From: Tachypleus tridentatus | Lineage: Eukaryota; Arthropoda; Merostomata; Xiphosura; Limulidae | Direction: 5' to 3' | Length of the DNA stretch: 64,000 nt | Assembly: GCF_004210375.1 (NCBI RefSeq) | Contig: NC_134830.1 | Coordinates: 5,332,001 to 5,396,000, forward strand | In this document: positions 12,500 to 24,179 of the stretch, piece by piece | Numbering within the stretch: position 1 is the first letter of the stretch | Layout of the letters: each line of letters opens with the position of its first letter | Made by a program: the position numbers and the translations under genes | Notes under the pieces: generated by a model | Database searches by the model: none | The model's input: only the letters and a program-made list of their open reading frames with translations | What the model was told of the DNA's origin: nothing

Positions 12500-12865
12500 A
12501 GTGACAACACTGATTTATCAAAATGTCTTGTTCCTCTAATCTATTAACTTTTCCTTGATATATGACACCTTACAATATCTTGTTCATTGCAATGACAAGA
12601 TAACCACATCTGGTATATAGTACTGATAATTATTTGAAGCTCTCTCGTTTTTGTTTTCTGCAGTTTATGATGGTTCAATGTGAGAAACACAAACTCTGAC
12701 AAGTTGTGAATATTGTTTTTCACTATGTTAACTAAACAATAATAAAACACAAAAAGTTTCCACTTACTTTCTAATGTCAATGTTTCATCTACAAAGTTAG
12801 AAAATATTTTTCCATAACTTGTGAAATAAAAACAGTACACAACCAAACTTATATCTATCTCTTCT

Positions 12866-13915
12866 CTACCAGGGAAACCAGAACAAGAAACAAATAACAG
12901 GATCTAATTGTAACAACATAACAAATCATTCCACAGAACCCAGAACAAGAAACAAATAACAGGATCTAGTTATAACAACATAAAACCATTCCACAGAAAC
13001 CAGAACAAGAAACAAATAACAGGATCTAGTTATAACAACATAAAACAATTCCACAGGAACCAGAACAAACAAATAACAGGATCTAATTGTAACAACATAA
13101 ATCATTCCACAGAAACCAGAACAAGAAACAAATAACAGGATCTAATTGTAACAACATAACAAATCATTCCACAGAAACCAGAACAACAGACAAATAACAT
13201 GATCTAGTTGCGACAATATAACAAAACCATTCCACAGAAACCAGAACAAGAAACAAATAACAGGATCTAATTGTAACATAACAAAACCATTCATAGAAAC
13301 CAGAACAACAAACAAATAACAGGATCTAGTTGTAACAACATAAATCATTCTACAGAAACCAGAACAACAAACAAATAACATGATCTAGTTGTGACAATGT
13401 AACAAAGACATTCATAGAAACCAGAACAACAAACAAATAACATGATCTAGTTGTGACAATGTAACAAAGACATTCATAGAAACCAGAACACAAGAAACAA
13501 ATAACATGCTCTAGTTGTGACAATGTAACAAAGACATTCATAGAAACCAGAACAAACAAATAACATGACCTAGCTGTAACAACATAACAAAACCATTCAT
13601 AGAAACCAGAACAGATAAATAACAGGATCTAATTGTAACAACATAACAAAACCATTCTATAGAAACCAGAACAGTCAATGGCATGATCTAGTTGTTAAAC
13701 CATGAGTAACAGGTTTTAGAAAAGCCAGAACAGTCAGATGACAGGATCTAGCTTTTAAACTATGACTAATCTGTTATAGAGAAACCAGAACATTCAGATG
13801 ACAGCCTCTAGCTGTAAAACACTGAGTAATCTGTTCTATAGAAACCAGAAAAACAGTCAGACAACAGAATCTAGCTGTAAAACCATGACTAATCTGTCTA
13901 CAGAAACCAGAACAC
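12866..13915. repeat. ~62-64-bp minisatellite, about 16 copies
   Basis: Tandem units with AAACCAGAACAAGAAACAAA, TAACAGGATCTAATTGTAAC and AACATAACAAATCATTCCAC. The last units (13660-13915) are diverged, with CAGTCAGATGACAGGATCTA and ACTATGACTAATCTG variants. The minus-strand frames full of CYLFVVLVS-like strings are repeat translations. Confidence 0.9.
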
Positions 13916-14019
13916 CTAAGATAGTGCAATAGGTGACCACAAAATCTTATCTTGAAGAGCAGACCATACATATTTATTCAATGCAAGGCATGACAGAGGT
14001 GGGCAGCTATCCCTTTCTG

Positions 14020-14200
14020 CTTTATCCACATAGTCCATGGGATGGGTGATTACACTCCATAATGGGCAAATTTAACAAGCAAATCTATCACAAAGATAAA
14101 CCTGTAAGAGATATACTTTACCCATGTAGTCCATGAGTGAGTACACTCCAGCATGAGCAAATTTATGAAGCAAATGTATCACAAGGATAAATCTGTAAGA
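14020..14200. repeat. Two-copy direct repeat, ~85-90 bp
   Basis: Two tandem copies of a segment with CCATGTAGTCCATG, GTACACTCCA, GAGCAAATTTA and GATAAATCTGTAAGAGAT. Diverged. Confidence 0.7.
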
Positions 14201-14840
14201 GATTTTGTGGAACATCCCATCCATGCAATGTGTGTATGTGGTCATGGAATTATAATATGTAAGTCAACGTTGTCTTACAGTGTGGATTTCAATGGTTAAA
14301 GAATACCTGATTAAGCACCACTCACCACAGAGCATGATACAGATTACGACTAATAACAACTTATGCAGTCAAAATCTCACTGACGTCTGAAGAATGGCTA
14401 CAGGCAAAGACAATAATCCAAAGAGGAAGATACTGCAATTCTATGCAAATAATAATGAGAAAGGCAAATGTATGAGGGATAGTCTACCTGTCTGATTGAA
14501 GAATTTTCTTTAAGGGACAACAAGAAGATATGTCAATGAAAATGTCAGATGTACCATTTAATGAGTAAGCCAATCAAATTAAAACCTCAACTCAACTGGT
14601 GAAAGTGGAAGGGTAAAGGTCATGAAGGATGTCTGTAAAAGAATAAACAAGCAAGAAGAGACACCATGGAGGGAAGCTGTGCAGACAATGTAACAGCAAA
14701 GAGCAAGTACAGGACACAGAAGTCTATCCAGATCAGACCAAGAATAAAAGTGGGAGATAGAAGGAAGGGAATTCAGTGAAAATGGAAGTTACCTTCTCGA
14801 GTCATTAAACTTTTGAGAAGGAAAGAGTGATCTACATAAA
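14201..14840. other. Stretch without recognised gene
   Basis: No exon, RNA gene or mobile element recognised between the two-copy repeat and the 3' end of LINE copy A. Confidence 0.35.
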
Positions 14841-15540
14841 GGTTGGTTGTTTGGTTGATTTAGTGTTTTATAGCACAAAGCAACTAGGCTATCTGTACCA
14901 AACATCTGGTAAAAAAGTATATTTAGTAAAATTCATAAAAGGAAATTAAGGTAAAACAAAACAAAGTGTGAAAAGAAAACATAAATAGCATAAAACAAAC
15001 GTTTACATCTAGTCTACAAGGTTAAGAGAAAAACTACAGTAATACAAGTTATAAAGGACTTTCTGTAGCACAATTGTAGTTATCATAACTTGCCAGGAAG
15101 ACTAATAGGTAAGTACAAAAACCACCATCACTCACCTGAAGCTGGACTTTCCAGTCCTGGTTTTGAGTTATTTGATGTTACAGCCATTTTCTAATTTCAA
15201 ATCGAACTAAATGGACTGTGATTCTTAACAGGGAATCACATTAAAAAAGTCTCATGTATAAATTAAAAAACTTAAATAGCATTAAAAAGATTAATGGCCT
15301 CTAAAGAACTAAAAACATTTCTAAGGTGGACAGTGTTACCATCACCAATAATACTGTCTAACGTTATGGACAAACCTTGGGACAGAACACGTTTAAAATG
15401 GTGCTGTCGTTGAGTAATAATGATAGCAAGAAAGTAAAATCTGGCTTATTGTGACTGAGTATTACACAGACTACACATTGGTGCATCAGTTCCAGATAAA
15501 AGAAAATGAGTTAAGAAACTGTGACCAATGCGTAGTCTAG

Positions 15541-18030
15541 TCAGAACAACTTCCTCTTCTGATCCTTATTGAAGCAATACAGCCAATGTCCAATATTGGA
15601 TTTTATTTGGAAAAGCTTGTTTTTGTGTTGCTCACTCCAAGTCGACTGCCAGCTGGCACAGAGGTGAGCCTTCAATGCAGGACCACCATAGTCCTTATGT
15701 GGAACAGGCACAGTGGTGATCGTGCCAGAGCAGATAGATTTAGCTGTGGTGTTGGCGAACTCGTTCCCATGAATATCAACGTGGTCCGGGTATCCAGAAA
15801 AACTAGACAAAAGTAGATGTTAAATAGAAATTGGCCAGTCAGTTTTGAATATTGGCAAGAACAAGGTGTGAACTAACGTGAAGCAATTCCAAGGCCAGTA
15901 GAGAACTAAGTGAGTCAGCATAAATAGTACAATTGGAGTACTGCTTAGCTTCTATGTGATCCAGGGAAAGATAAATGGCATACAGTTCAGCACTGAACAC
16001 AGAAGCTGTAAAGGGGATTCTGAATGCAACCACTGAACCACAACAAGCCAGGGCAGAATCCACACAGTCACCTAATTTCAAACCATCTGTATACATAGGA
16101 ATGAAAGGATGGTTCAAAAGATGTTCAGCAAATAACAGACAGTATTTCCAATCGGGAGTGTCTGTTTTTCTCAGATGACTTAAAGATAGGTCACATTTGG
16201 AGACTGTAAGAAGCCATGTTGGGATAGGCTGACCAGAGGATGCAACAATGTTATCCAAAGACAGACCCAATTTATCAAATTGCGCCCGGATACGAAGGTC
16301 AAAACGAGCAATGACAGATCGTCTGTTCTGAAAAATTATGGCCCACCGAGGAAGGAAACCAGAACTCCAGGTGGGATGCTTTGATAAGGAACGATGTTTT
16401 GAAGCATGTAGTAAAGACAGTTGGAAACGACAGAGATGCAAAGAAGGTTCATGAGACTCTATGTACAAGCTCTGAACTGGGGAGGTGCAGAAAGCCCCGG
16501 TGCAGATCCAAAGTCCTTGATGATGAATGGGGTCCAGCAGAGTTGAGAATCAGGGTGAATACCCTGTTGGTAGCAAAAGTGCATGTAAACAGTTTTAGAG
16601 AGAGAGAGAGAGAAGTTAAAGCCATTTGCTGTGGTCCACATCAGTAAATGACTGAGGGCAGTCTGTAGCTGCCATTTAATATACCTCATGTTTGACGACT
16701 GACATGAGATGTGAAAGTCATCGACACAAAGCCTGTTTGCAACAGTGAGAGGGAGTTGTTCAGTGATGGCATTAATCTTTGTACTGAAAACTGTGACATT
16801 CAAAACACAGCCTTCAGGGACTCCAATTTCCTGTAGAAAAGAACGGGAAAGTGTCAAACAAACTTGTAATCTCTTGTCCATTAAAAATTTTTAATAAAAA
16901 TGAGCAAATGGCCATGTAACCCATATATATGGAGGTCTTGCAAAATGCCATACCTCCATGTTGTATCATAAGCCTTCTCAATGTCAGAGAATATTGATTC
17001 AAGATGTTGTCATTTGAGAAAGGCTATTCTGATTGCCATTTCAAGTCAAAATCAGGTGATCCACAGTGGAGCACTGTCTTTGGAACCCACACCAGATAAG
17101 TGAGAGGAGGCTGTTTGATTTGAGAAACCAAACAACACGAGTATTAACCATCCTCTCTAAGGTCTTACAGAGACAGCTCATCAAAGCAGCTGGACGGTAG
17201 TTTGAAGGAATCTTGAGATCCTTCCCAGGCTTACAGAAAGGTAGGACAATAGCCTGGTGCCAGGCATCAGGAAAAATATTCTCCTGCCAAATCTGGTTAA
17301 AAACAATCAGAAGAATAACAAGAGAAGCAGGAGATAGATGGTGCAGCATTTCATAGTGTACATCATCAGGTCCAGCTTATGTACTGCCAAACTGATGAAG
17401 GGCCAGTTTAAGTCCCACTAATGTAAAGGGATGATTATTGTCATGGAGACTGTCAGCTCGAAAGGAAAGAGGTGATCTCTCTGGCCGAGTCTTGATGGCT
17501 AAGAAAGTAAAGGAAGAAGTGGAAGTGCTAGATACCCAGCAAAAGCTTTCACCTGGAGTATCGGCGATACTCCAGGTATCAGCTACTTCCTGGCCATCAG
17601 AGAGCAAGATTGAAAGGGGGACAGAATTATATTGCCCACTGACCTTTTGATTCTTGTCCCATGTGACTTTGGAACTGGTGGTAGAAGATGTGCTGGTTGT
17701 GAACTTAATCCAAGATTCCTTCTAGCTTTGACATCTTACCCACTGAGCATGTGCGTGGGCCTGCTGAAAAGCAATGCAGTTTGAGAATGTGGGATATCTA
17801 CAGAAAGTATCCCAGGCCCATTTTTGAGTCTTCCATGCCATGTGGCAGGCAGGATTTCACCATGGATGAAGACATAGTGGAAAACGTGTTGAGGTTTTAG
17901 GAATACATTGAGCAGCTGCTTGTATAATACATTCAGTTACTGCTGCCACACAGTCATCTATTGATGGCTTACAGATGATGGCAGAATCAAGTTCTGAGTT
18001 CTGCAAGAGCAGTGAAAAAGGGCCAGTTTG
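15541..18030 (-). pseudogene. LINE copy A ORF2 remnant (RT and RNase H)
   Basis: Fragments in successive frames form a decayed polymerase. The pre-RT linker (17607-17377) has LSDGQEVADTWSIAD. RT N-terminal motifs lie at 17349-17041 (FPDAWHQAIVLPFCKPGKD, IPSNYRPAALMSCLCKTLER, ending FQRQCSTVDHL). RT palm is at 16881-16459, with GVPEGCVLN and CVDDF where Y/F-x-DD is expected, so the catalytic DD is kept but the preceding aromatic is C. RNase H is at 16468-15541 (MYTDGLKLGD, ELYAIYLSLDH, IYADSLSSL, then PDHVDIHGNEFAN). At least five frame breaks make it non-functional. The endonuclease is not found. A short GA microsatellite lies near 16598-16613. Confidence 0.8.
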
Positions 18031-18039
18031 TGTGGTTCA

Positions 18040-18864
18040 CTACCACGTGGTGAACAGCAACTTTCGAGCCTCAGGATAAGTAATGTTATGAATCATTTTC
18101 AAACGTTGCACCTCATTTTCTGCCAAACATTTAAGGCAAGAACGAAAGTAAAATGGGTGAGAGCCATTGCAATTGACACAATGAGGATTCGTTTCACACT
18201 CATAGGCATCATGGTCCTTGCCACCACAACAAGCACACATCAAAGGACCATGACATAATGCCTCTGAGTGACTGAACTGCTGACACTGGAAACATCGGAG
18301 AGGGTTTGGAATGTATGGCTATACCCTGGAATTAAGATAACCTGCCTTGATGGTGACAGGTAGATGTGGTGATATAAATCTCATAATGAGGATATTGGTC
18401 AGCATCATAATTCTATCTTTGCAAGTGGAAATACACCTCACTGCAGAATCTCAAGTGGAGAAACCCGCAAGAATCTCTGACTCAGGGATGTTATTCAAAT
18501 CCCTCTCAACAATAACTCCTCATGATGAATTTAAAATAGCATGAAGTGTAACTTCAATAGGTATATTCCCAATCGCCTTTGAATGCAACAGGAGTTCAGT
18601 GTTGAGATGTGGATATTTCCACCAATGTCACCAAATTGAAGCTTCTTTACTGACATTGTAGAGCCAGCAAGTCCCTCTAGTCCCTTCTGAATGAAGAAGA
18701 GACATCTGCCCTAAAGGTTTGTCTGAAAGAGAATGTATTATAAGAAAATGAGGTACAACAGGTGTTACAGATGTTGAAAGTTGCTGCTCAGAATCTTCAA
18801 GATGTGGTCATTTACCTATGGACTGTTTTTCACTATTTTATTTGTTTTTATTTAGAGGATGCAT
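18040..18864 (-). pseudogene. LINE copy A gag remnant with CCHC zinc knuckles
   Basis: The minus strand has a possible ATG at 18864, the gag block (LIIHSLSDKPLGQMS near 18740, IGNIPIEVTLHAILNSS near 18570) and the knuckle segment at 18243-18040: CACCGGKDHDAYECETNPHC then CVNCNGSHPF, followed by NITYPEARKLL. This order is that of ORF1 of arthropod Jockey-like LINEs, where it packages element RNA. Stops and frameshifts interrupt it. The frame ends just before the RT linker, at the putative deletion junction. Confidence 0.75.
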
Positions 18865-19446
18865 GATAAATAAAGGAAATTTCAATGCCCATTGACCCCA
18901 CCCACCATGAAGCCCTACGAGGGGATGCACTACAATGTCAAACAAGGACACTGCAGCTACGTCATGGTTTTGTGAGCACTATACCCAAACACCAACATCA
19001 GATTCAACATCCACAACACCTGTTGAGAACATTCAACACTGATACTTGGTTGATCCTAGCCCAATTGGACTGCCCAACTGAACCCAAGGGGGGCCACCCC
19101 AAAGTTGCCCATCTACAAGAATTCAAGGCCAAAGTGGTGTGTTAGGGTTGGATCCCTCAACCACCAGGATCCTCTCCTCCCCTTCATGGGTTGCCATGCA
19201 TGGCAAACATGTGGGTGAATGTTTAGATCCCAGAAGAGATAAATTGAAAGAACAGAACATTCCCTGGGAGGTCGCCTCACCATGTACAGGAATCCACACC
19301 AAGGGGGCATGGTGAACAAACCAAAGACAGGAATGCAACTAACAAGATATCCAGATATGCAAGTAATTAGTTATGATGTCCATCTTAGTTATCCACAGAC
19401 ACGGAGAGAAACCCCACCTCACTGATGCTGCTGGTGACATAGCCAT

Positions 19447-21060
19447 CTACATCAAATAAAATGACAAAATAAAAGTACCTTGAATGGAGGAACAAGTAAA
19501 GGCTGAGGAGGACTTGGATGAGAAACAGGAATTAGAGAAGGATTGGGTGTCGACACACAGATTCCACGCATGATTCCAAAGACAAGCATTAACCATCATC
19601 TCCAAGACCTTACAGACACAGCTAGTCAAAGTAATTGAATGATAAATTAGAAGGAATGTTGGGATCCTTCCTATATTTAGAAAATGGTAGGACAATAGCC
19701 TTGCACCAAGCATCAAGAAGAACATTCTTCTGACAGATCCACTTAAAGACAAGCAGACTAAGAGCAAGACAGTCAGGAGAAAGATGTTTCAGCACCTCAT
19801 AATCAACATCATCAGGTCCAACTAATGTACTGCTAGACTGATGAAGAACAAACATGATATCCACTAGTGCAAATGGATTATCATATTTGTAGAGATGATC
19901 AACCCAAAAGGAAAAAAGCAATCACTCTGCCCAAGACTCGATGGCCAAGAAAGCAGGGGAGGAAGCAGAAGTGCTAGATGAGAAAAGCTCTTGCTGAGAG
20001 TATCACCGATATTCTGTACACCAACAACTTCCTGGCCATTGGAAAGCAAGATGGAAAGAGGGTGTGAAGTAGTGACCTTCTGAATCTAGTCCTATAGGAC
20101 TTTCAAACTGGTAATAGAATAGGTGGTAGTTGTAACTTAATACAAAATTCCTTTTGGCTTTGACGTCTAACATGCTGAGCATGGATATGGGTCCGCTAAA
20201 AAGCAATGTGGTTGAAGAGTGGGATACCTGTGAAAGTATCCCAAACCCATTTCTGCACCTTCCATACCTGCTGGCAGCATATTGAATATTTAGCTACAGA
20301 ATGAAAGCAGATGCTTGAATGATATAATCAGTTACTGCTTCCATGTAGTCATTAATAGATGGTAGACTAACAACAGCAGAATCAAGTTCCTAAAGAGAGG
20401 TGAAAGAGAGTCAATCAGTCTCCACCTTGACACTCAAGAGTTGGGTGGTACCAACCACAGCCAATCTCCCTCAAAACTAGTAGGAAAATTACCATTGTCC
20501 CACGGGTGACAGTCAACCCCCCAAGAAAAATGAAAGGTGAGGGGGAAAAGATAGATATATAAATAGCAATAAAAGATTGACTAAACAAATGAAATTATGT
20601 AAAAGAACCAATAATGAAGAGAAAACAGTTATGATCTGGGAGCATATGGAATGACTCCTTTCCTCCGTATCAGCACCACCCCACTGAAGTCTCCCAAAAT
20701 GAAGGAGAGAGAGTACCAAGGTCTGACTGATTTTAAGTCTCTACAGGAAACATGTAGGGGAACAAACAGTGATGGTACAACACAAGGAAACATGAATGGC
20801 TATGACCTCCAATGGTGTATACAATAACACAGACAAGGTGGGAACATGCTGATCAACAAACAGTGCCACCCCTTCATGAACCTGTCCATCAAACAACCTG
20901 TCATTTCAGTATAAAAAAAAAACTGTCAAAAGATGACAGTATCAGTTGGTGTCAAGAATGCTTTCTGTAAGGAACATACACTGGATGATAAAAATCAATC
21001 AAGGCCTTAATGTTATTTAAGTTAGAAAACCTTGATAGTTCCACTGTATCAAAGTGGCCA
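19447..21060 (-). pseudogene. LINE copy B endonuclease and RT N-terminal remnant
   Basis: The minus strand has an endonuclease start near 21060 (TLIQWNYQGF, like the IQWNC-x-G start of Jockey-type AP endonucleases), VDQHVPTLSVLL and ITVCSP near 20860-20740, and WGGADTEERSHSI near 20690-20640. The RT linker has LLFSGPISMLSMLDVKAKRN, LSNGQEVVGVQNI and VGPDDVDYEVLKHLSPDCL, then LDAWCKAIVLPFSKYRKDPN. Several stops and frameshifts occur. This copy keeps the endonuclease that copy A lacks, and loses the RT catalytic core that copy A keeps. Confidence 0.75.
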
Positions 21061-21423
21061 TTTTTACTGAGGTGGAAGAGATCTGGCTAGAAAACTCTTC
21101 TGTTTACAACCACCCTGTTTTTCTTTATTGGAAGGTCTGTTGACATACACGGATCCTGTATTAAGCAGATAGATCTTTGTAAGTTGAAGTAGATTTCACT
21201 TACAGTAGCCATGAATGGATAACTGTTCTTCACCTCAGGACTGAAGATGGACTTGAGCGGTCACAAGAATCTTGAGATGAAGAAGATGGATGTGGGTCAT
21301 CACTGGAAGGAACAGTGGGGACAGAAACAGGAGTAGACATTGACTTGTCAACTCATTTATCAACAGAGGGCAAAAGATTCTTCATGTGGTGTGAAAAAGA
21401 CTCTGACAGAGGAACGGAAATAT

Positions 21424-21880
21424 CCATCTGCTTACACACTGTAGCAGTGAAGCATACTGCAGCAGTAGCATGTGTCCAACCATCTGCTTACACGCTGTAG
21501 CAGTGAAGCATACTGCAGCAGTAGCATGTGTCCAACCATCTGCTTACACGCTGTAGCAGTGAAGCATACTGCAGCAGTAGCATGTGTCCAACCATCTGCA
21601 TATACACTGTAGCAGTGAAGCATACTCAGTGATGTCGAGAAAAACCCACTTGTAGAGAAATATATATGCGAAAACAGCTCGTTTGGATTGAGAAAATATT
21701 TTACGTAGAAGAGCAAACAACGTTTAGCAGTGAAGTGAAGCGTACTGCAGCAGCATGTGTCCAACCATCTGCTTACACACTGTAGCAGTGAAACATACTG
21801 CAGTAGCATGTGTCCAACCATATGCTTACACACTGTAGTAGTGAAACATACTGCACTAGCATGTGTCCAAGATGCATTAG
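21424..21880. repeat. 56-bp tandem repeat arising from LINE gag C-terminus
   Basis: About seven units (four at 21424-21630, about three at 21730-21880) of CCATCTGCTTACACACTGTA, GCAGTGAAGCATACTGCAGC and AGTAGCATGTGTCCAA, spaced 56 bp. On the minus strand it follows the gag motif NKISYPKTQMLL and starts with a gag-like SWTHASAVCFTTTVCKHMV, so the array grew from gag coding sequence. Since 56 is not a multiple of three, the expansion destroys the frame. Confidence 0.8.
21627..21728 (-). mobile_element. Penelope-like terminal fragment inside the 56-bp array
   Basis: About 100 bp matching, in reverse, the end of the element at 32340-32480: CAGTGATGT, GAGAAAAACCCACTTGTAGA, GAAAACAGCTCGTTTGGATT, AGAGCAAACAACGTTT. 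It breaks one unit of the gag-derived array (CATACT on the left, AGCAGTGAAG on the right). Confidence 0.75.
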
Positions 21881-22147
21881 GGGGTAATAACATCTGAGTC
21901 TTGGGGTATGAAATTTTATTGACAGTTTTCAAGCCCCATACCTATTTCTCCTCCACCCACTTAAGGCAAGTACAAAAATGTGAATCATTACAGTAGATCC
22001 AGGTTTGGACGACCCCCGCTGTCGCCGACCACCCGGTGTTTCCGACCATATTTCTGCCAACGGACAGCTTTCAATGTTATTTTCCCCGTAGTGACCAACC
22101 ACCCGCTGGATGCGACCAGTGACCACCCGTGTGTGATCAAAAACTGG

Positions 22148-22545
22148 TCGTTTGGTCGCTTAAATGCTGGTCTTAACGATCATTTCATAATACCTCACGT
22201 CTGATAACTGACAGTTTTGTCCAATGTACTGATGTAAAATATTGCTAAACAAACAAAACCACACCACACGCCAGCTTTTCATTGATAATTGCTGAACAAA
22301 CATGTCGCATCCAATTAGCAGACCAAATCATACCAAAAATGATCAGTTGGTCGCTTAAATGCTGGTCTTAACGGTCATTTCATAATACCTCACGTCTGAT
22401 AACTGACAGTTTTGTCCAATGTACTGATGTAAAATATTGCTAAACAAACAAAACCGCACCACATGCCAGCTTTTCATTGATAATTGCTGAACAAACATGT
22501 CGCATCCAATTAGTAGATTAGTAGACCAAATCATACCAAAAATGA
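22148..22545. repeat. ~193-bp direct duplication in the transposon 5' region
   Basis: Two tandem copies starting GGTCGCTTAAATGCTGGTCT (22153 and 22346) and ending near CCAAAAATGATCAGTT. The copies are nearly identical, apart from a small extra GTAGATTA in the second. Confidence 0.85.
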
Positions 22546-22655
22546 TCAGTTCGGTTAAGGTATAAATAGGAGGCATATATTTATTAAAAATCAGTTTCAA
22601 TTTGACTCTTTTGCTCTACACATATTCAAAACGTCTTTATCTTCATTCTGAAGTC

Positions 22656-24179
22656 ATGGCTGATTGTCGAAAACGCAAAGTGCTTTCACTAGAAGATCGT
22701 GTGAAAGTTGTTTGAAGGCAGCAAGAGCTGCAGAAAAATTGCAGAATCCATGAACGTTGGAAAGACACAAATACAGAGCATAGTAAATGACAAAGAAAAA
22801 ATAATATCACTGTGGCAAAATGGTGCTAACACTGGCCAAAAATATCAGAAAGGATGGAAAACAGTCTACACGGAGCTGAACGAAAGAGTGTGGGACTGGT
22901 TTTGTGCCGCACGTGCCAAAAACCACCCTGTTACTAGTGTAGCCTTGAAGGAATATGCACTGATGAAAGCCACAGAAATGAATCTGGATGACTTCACTGC
23001 CTCCAATGGTAATTATTTAGGCCTATAAATTTCCAGCTTGATAACCCAAAATGTTTTAATATGCATTCACTTTTGTTTTACTTGACTTGAATAAGTTTAA
23101 GTTACTTTCATAAATTTTAGCGCGTGTTTTGTTTTCTATATTACAGGCTGGCTAGAGGCTTTCCAAAAACGCAACAATCTGTCCATGAAAGTGTTGAATG
23201 GAGAAGCAGCAGGCGTGAATCCTGCAACAGTCGATGACTGGAACAAGCGCCTGGCAGCTATTACCGAGGGCTCTGAGGTTGAAGGATATCTTCAACGCAG
23301 ATGAGACGGGCTGTTCTATAGAGCCCTACCCACCCGTTCACTTGTCAAGAAGGGGACACTTGCAGTGGGGCAAAATTCAAGGAGCTGCTCACCATTTTAC
23401 TCGCATGCAGTGCCTCCTCCGAAGCTGACCCCATTAGTGATCGGAAATCTGCCAAGCCCAGCTGTTTTGGCAGCCTGTCAACATCATCGCTTCCCATAAT
23501 ATATAAACACAATAAGAAGGCGTGGATGACCAGCACTATCTTCAGGGATTGGCTCACAACTATCAACAATAAAATGAAGCTGCAGAAGAGGAAAATCCTT
23601 ATGTTTGTGGACAACTGCCCCGCTCACCCCGCCATCACCCTGTCAAATGTCAAGCTGCATTTCCTGCCTCCGAACACGACATCAAAGCTACAGCCATGCA
23701 ACGCAGGAATCATCCGTGCTTTCAAAGGCATTACAGGAAGCGGCTTGTGAGGCATGTGCTGTTCCAAATGAATGAAACAGACCTTGCAACAGACATCGCG
23801 ATCTGTGAACATTCTGGACATGGTGTACTGGTGTAAACAAGCATGGGATTGTATTACCGCTGAGACAGTGATCAACTGTTTTCGGAAGTGTGGTTTTGTA
23901 GCTTTTGCTCCAGCCACAGAGGACACACCACAACTGGAGCTACCCACAGCAGATCCAGACTTTGAGCATGTCCTGGGTGGTACATCCTGGGAGGATTTCA
24001 CTGACTGCGACAGTGACATAGTCAGCACCGTCCAGTTTGGAGACAACTGGCAGAAGGAGCTCGATGAAGCAGCTGCTGGTGAGCACCAGGAGCCAGAGCA
24101 GGAGCAACAAGACCAGGAAACTGGAGACGACTTTGTTCCAGGCAACAAGGAGATGGCTAGATGCCTGGAGTATCTTTGA
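22656..24179 (+). pseudogene. Tigger/pogo-like transposase (CENP-B HTH plus DDE), decayed, with one intron
   Basis: Starts ATG at 22656 (MADCRKRKVLSLEDRVKVV), with a frameshift near 22705. The N-terminal psq/CENP-B-type HTH has SCRKIAESMNVGKTQIQSIV, and a second Tc5-type HTH follows to 23008. A plausible 138-bp intron (GTAATT at 23009, ending TTACAG at 23146) restores a frame continuing WLEAFQKRNNLS. The DDE domain has FNADETG (first D), FVDNCPAHP (second D), FLPPNTTSKLQP and GIIRAFK; about 30 residues after the second D the sequence reads CNAG where LDxG is expected, so the third acidic residue is N. An acidic C-terminus (EHQEPEQEQQDQETGDD) follows. Several frameshifts; not functional. Confidence 0.85.

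Larger units (their letters stand above)
14841..19340 (-). mobile_element. LINE copy A: gag/RT/RNase H non-LTR retrotransposon
   Basis: A minus-strand non-LTR element of the Jockey/I type. In transcription order it has a 5' region (about 19340-18865), gag with CCHC knuckles (18864-18040), an RT linker and RT (about 18030-16459), RNase H (16468-15541), and a 3' UTR ending at 14841 with the tail ...CAGATAGCCTAGTTGCTTTG... then ...CCAAACAACCAACC. All frames are broken. The endonuclease expected between gag and RT is missing. The 5' limit is approximate. Confidence 0.8.

Noticed and set aside
13142-13971. Minus-strand hydrophobic frames (CYLFVVLVS repeats)
   Set aside because: Direct translations of the ~63-bp minisatellite, with frame breaks where unit length varies.
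15586-16647. Plus-strand frames over LINE copy A
   Set aside because: Shadows of the minus-strand RT and RNase H fragments, which carry the recognisable motifs.
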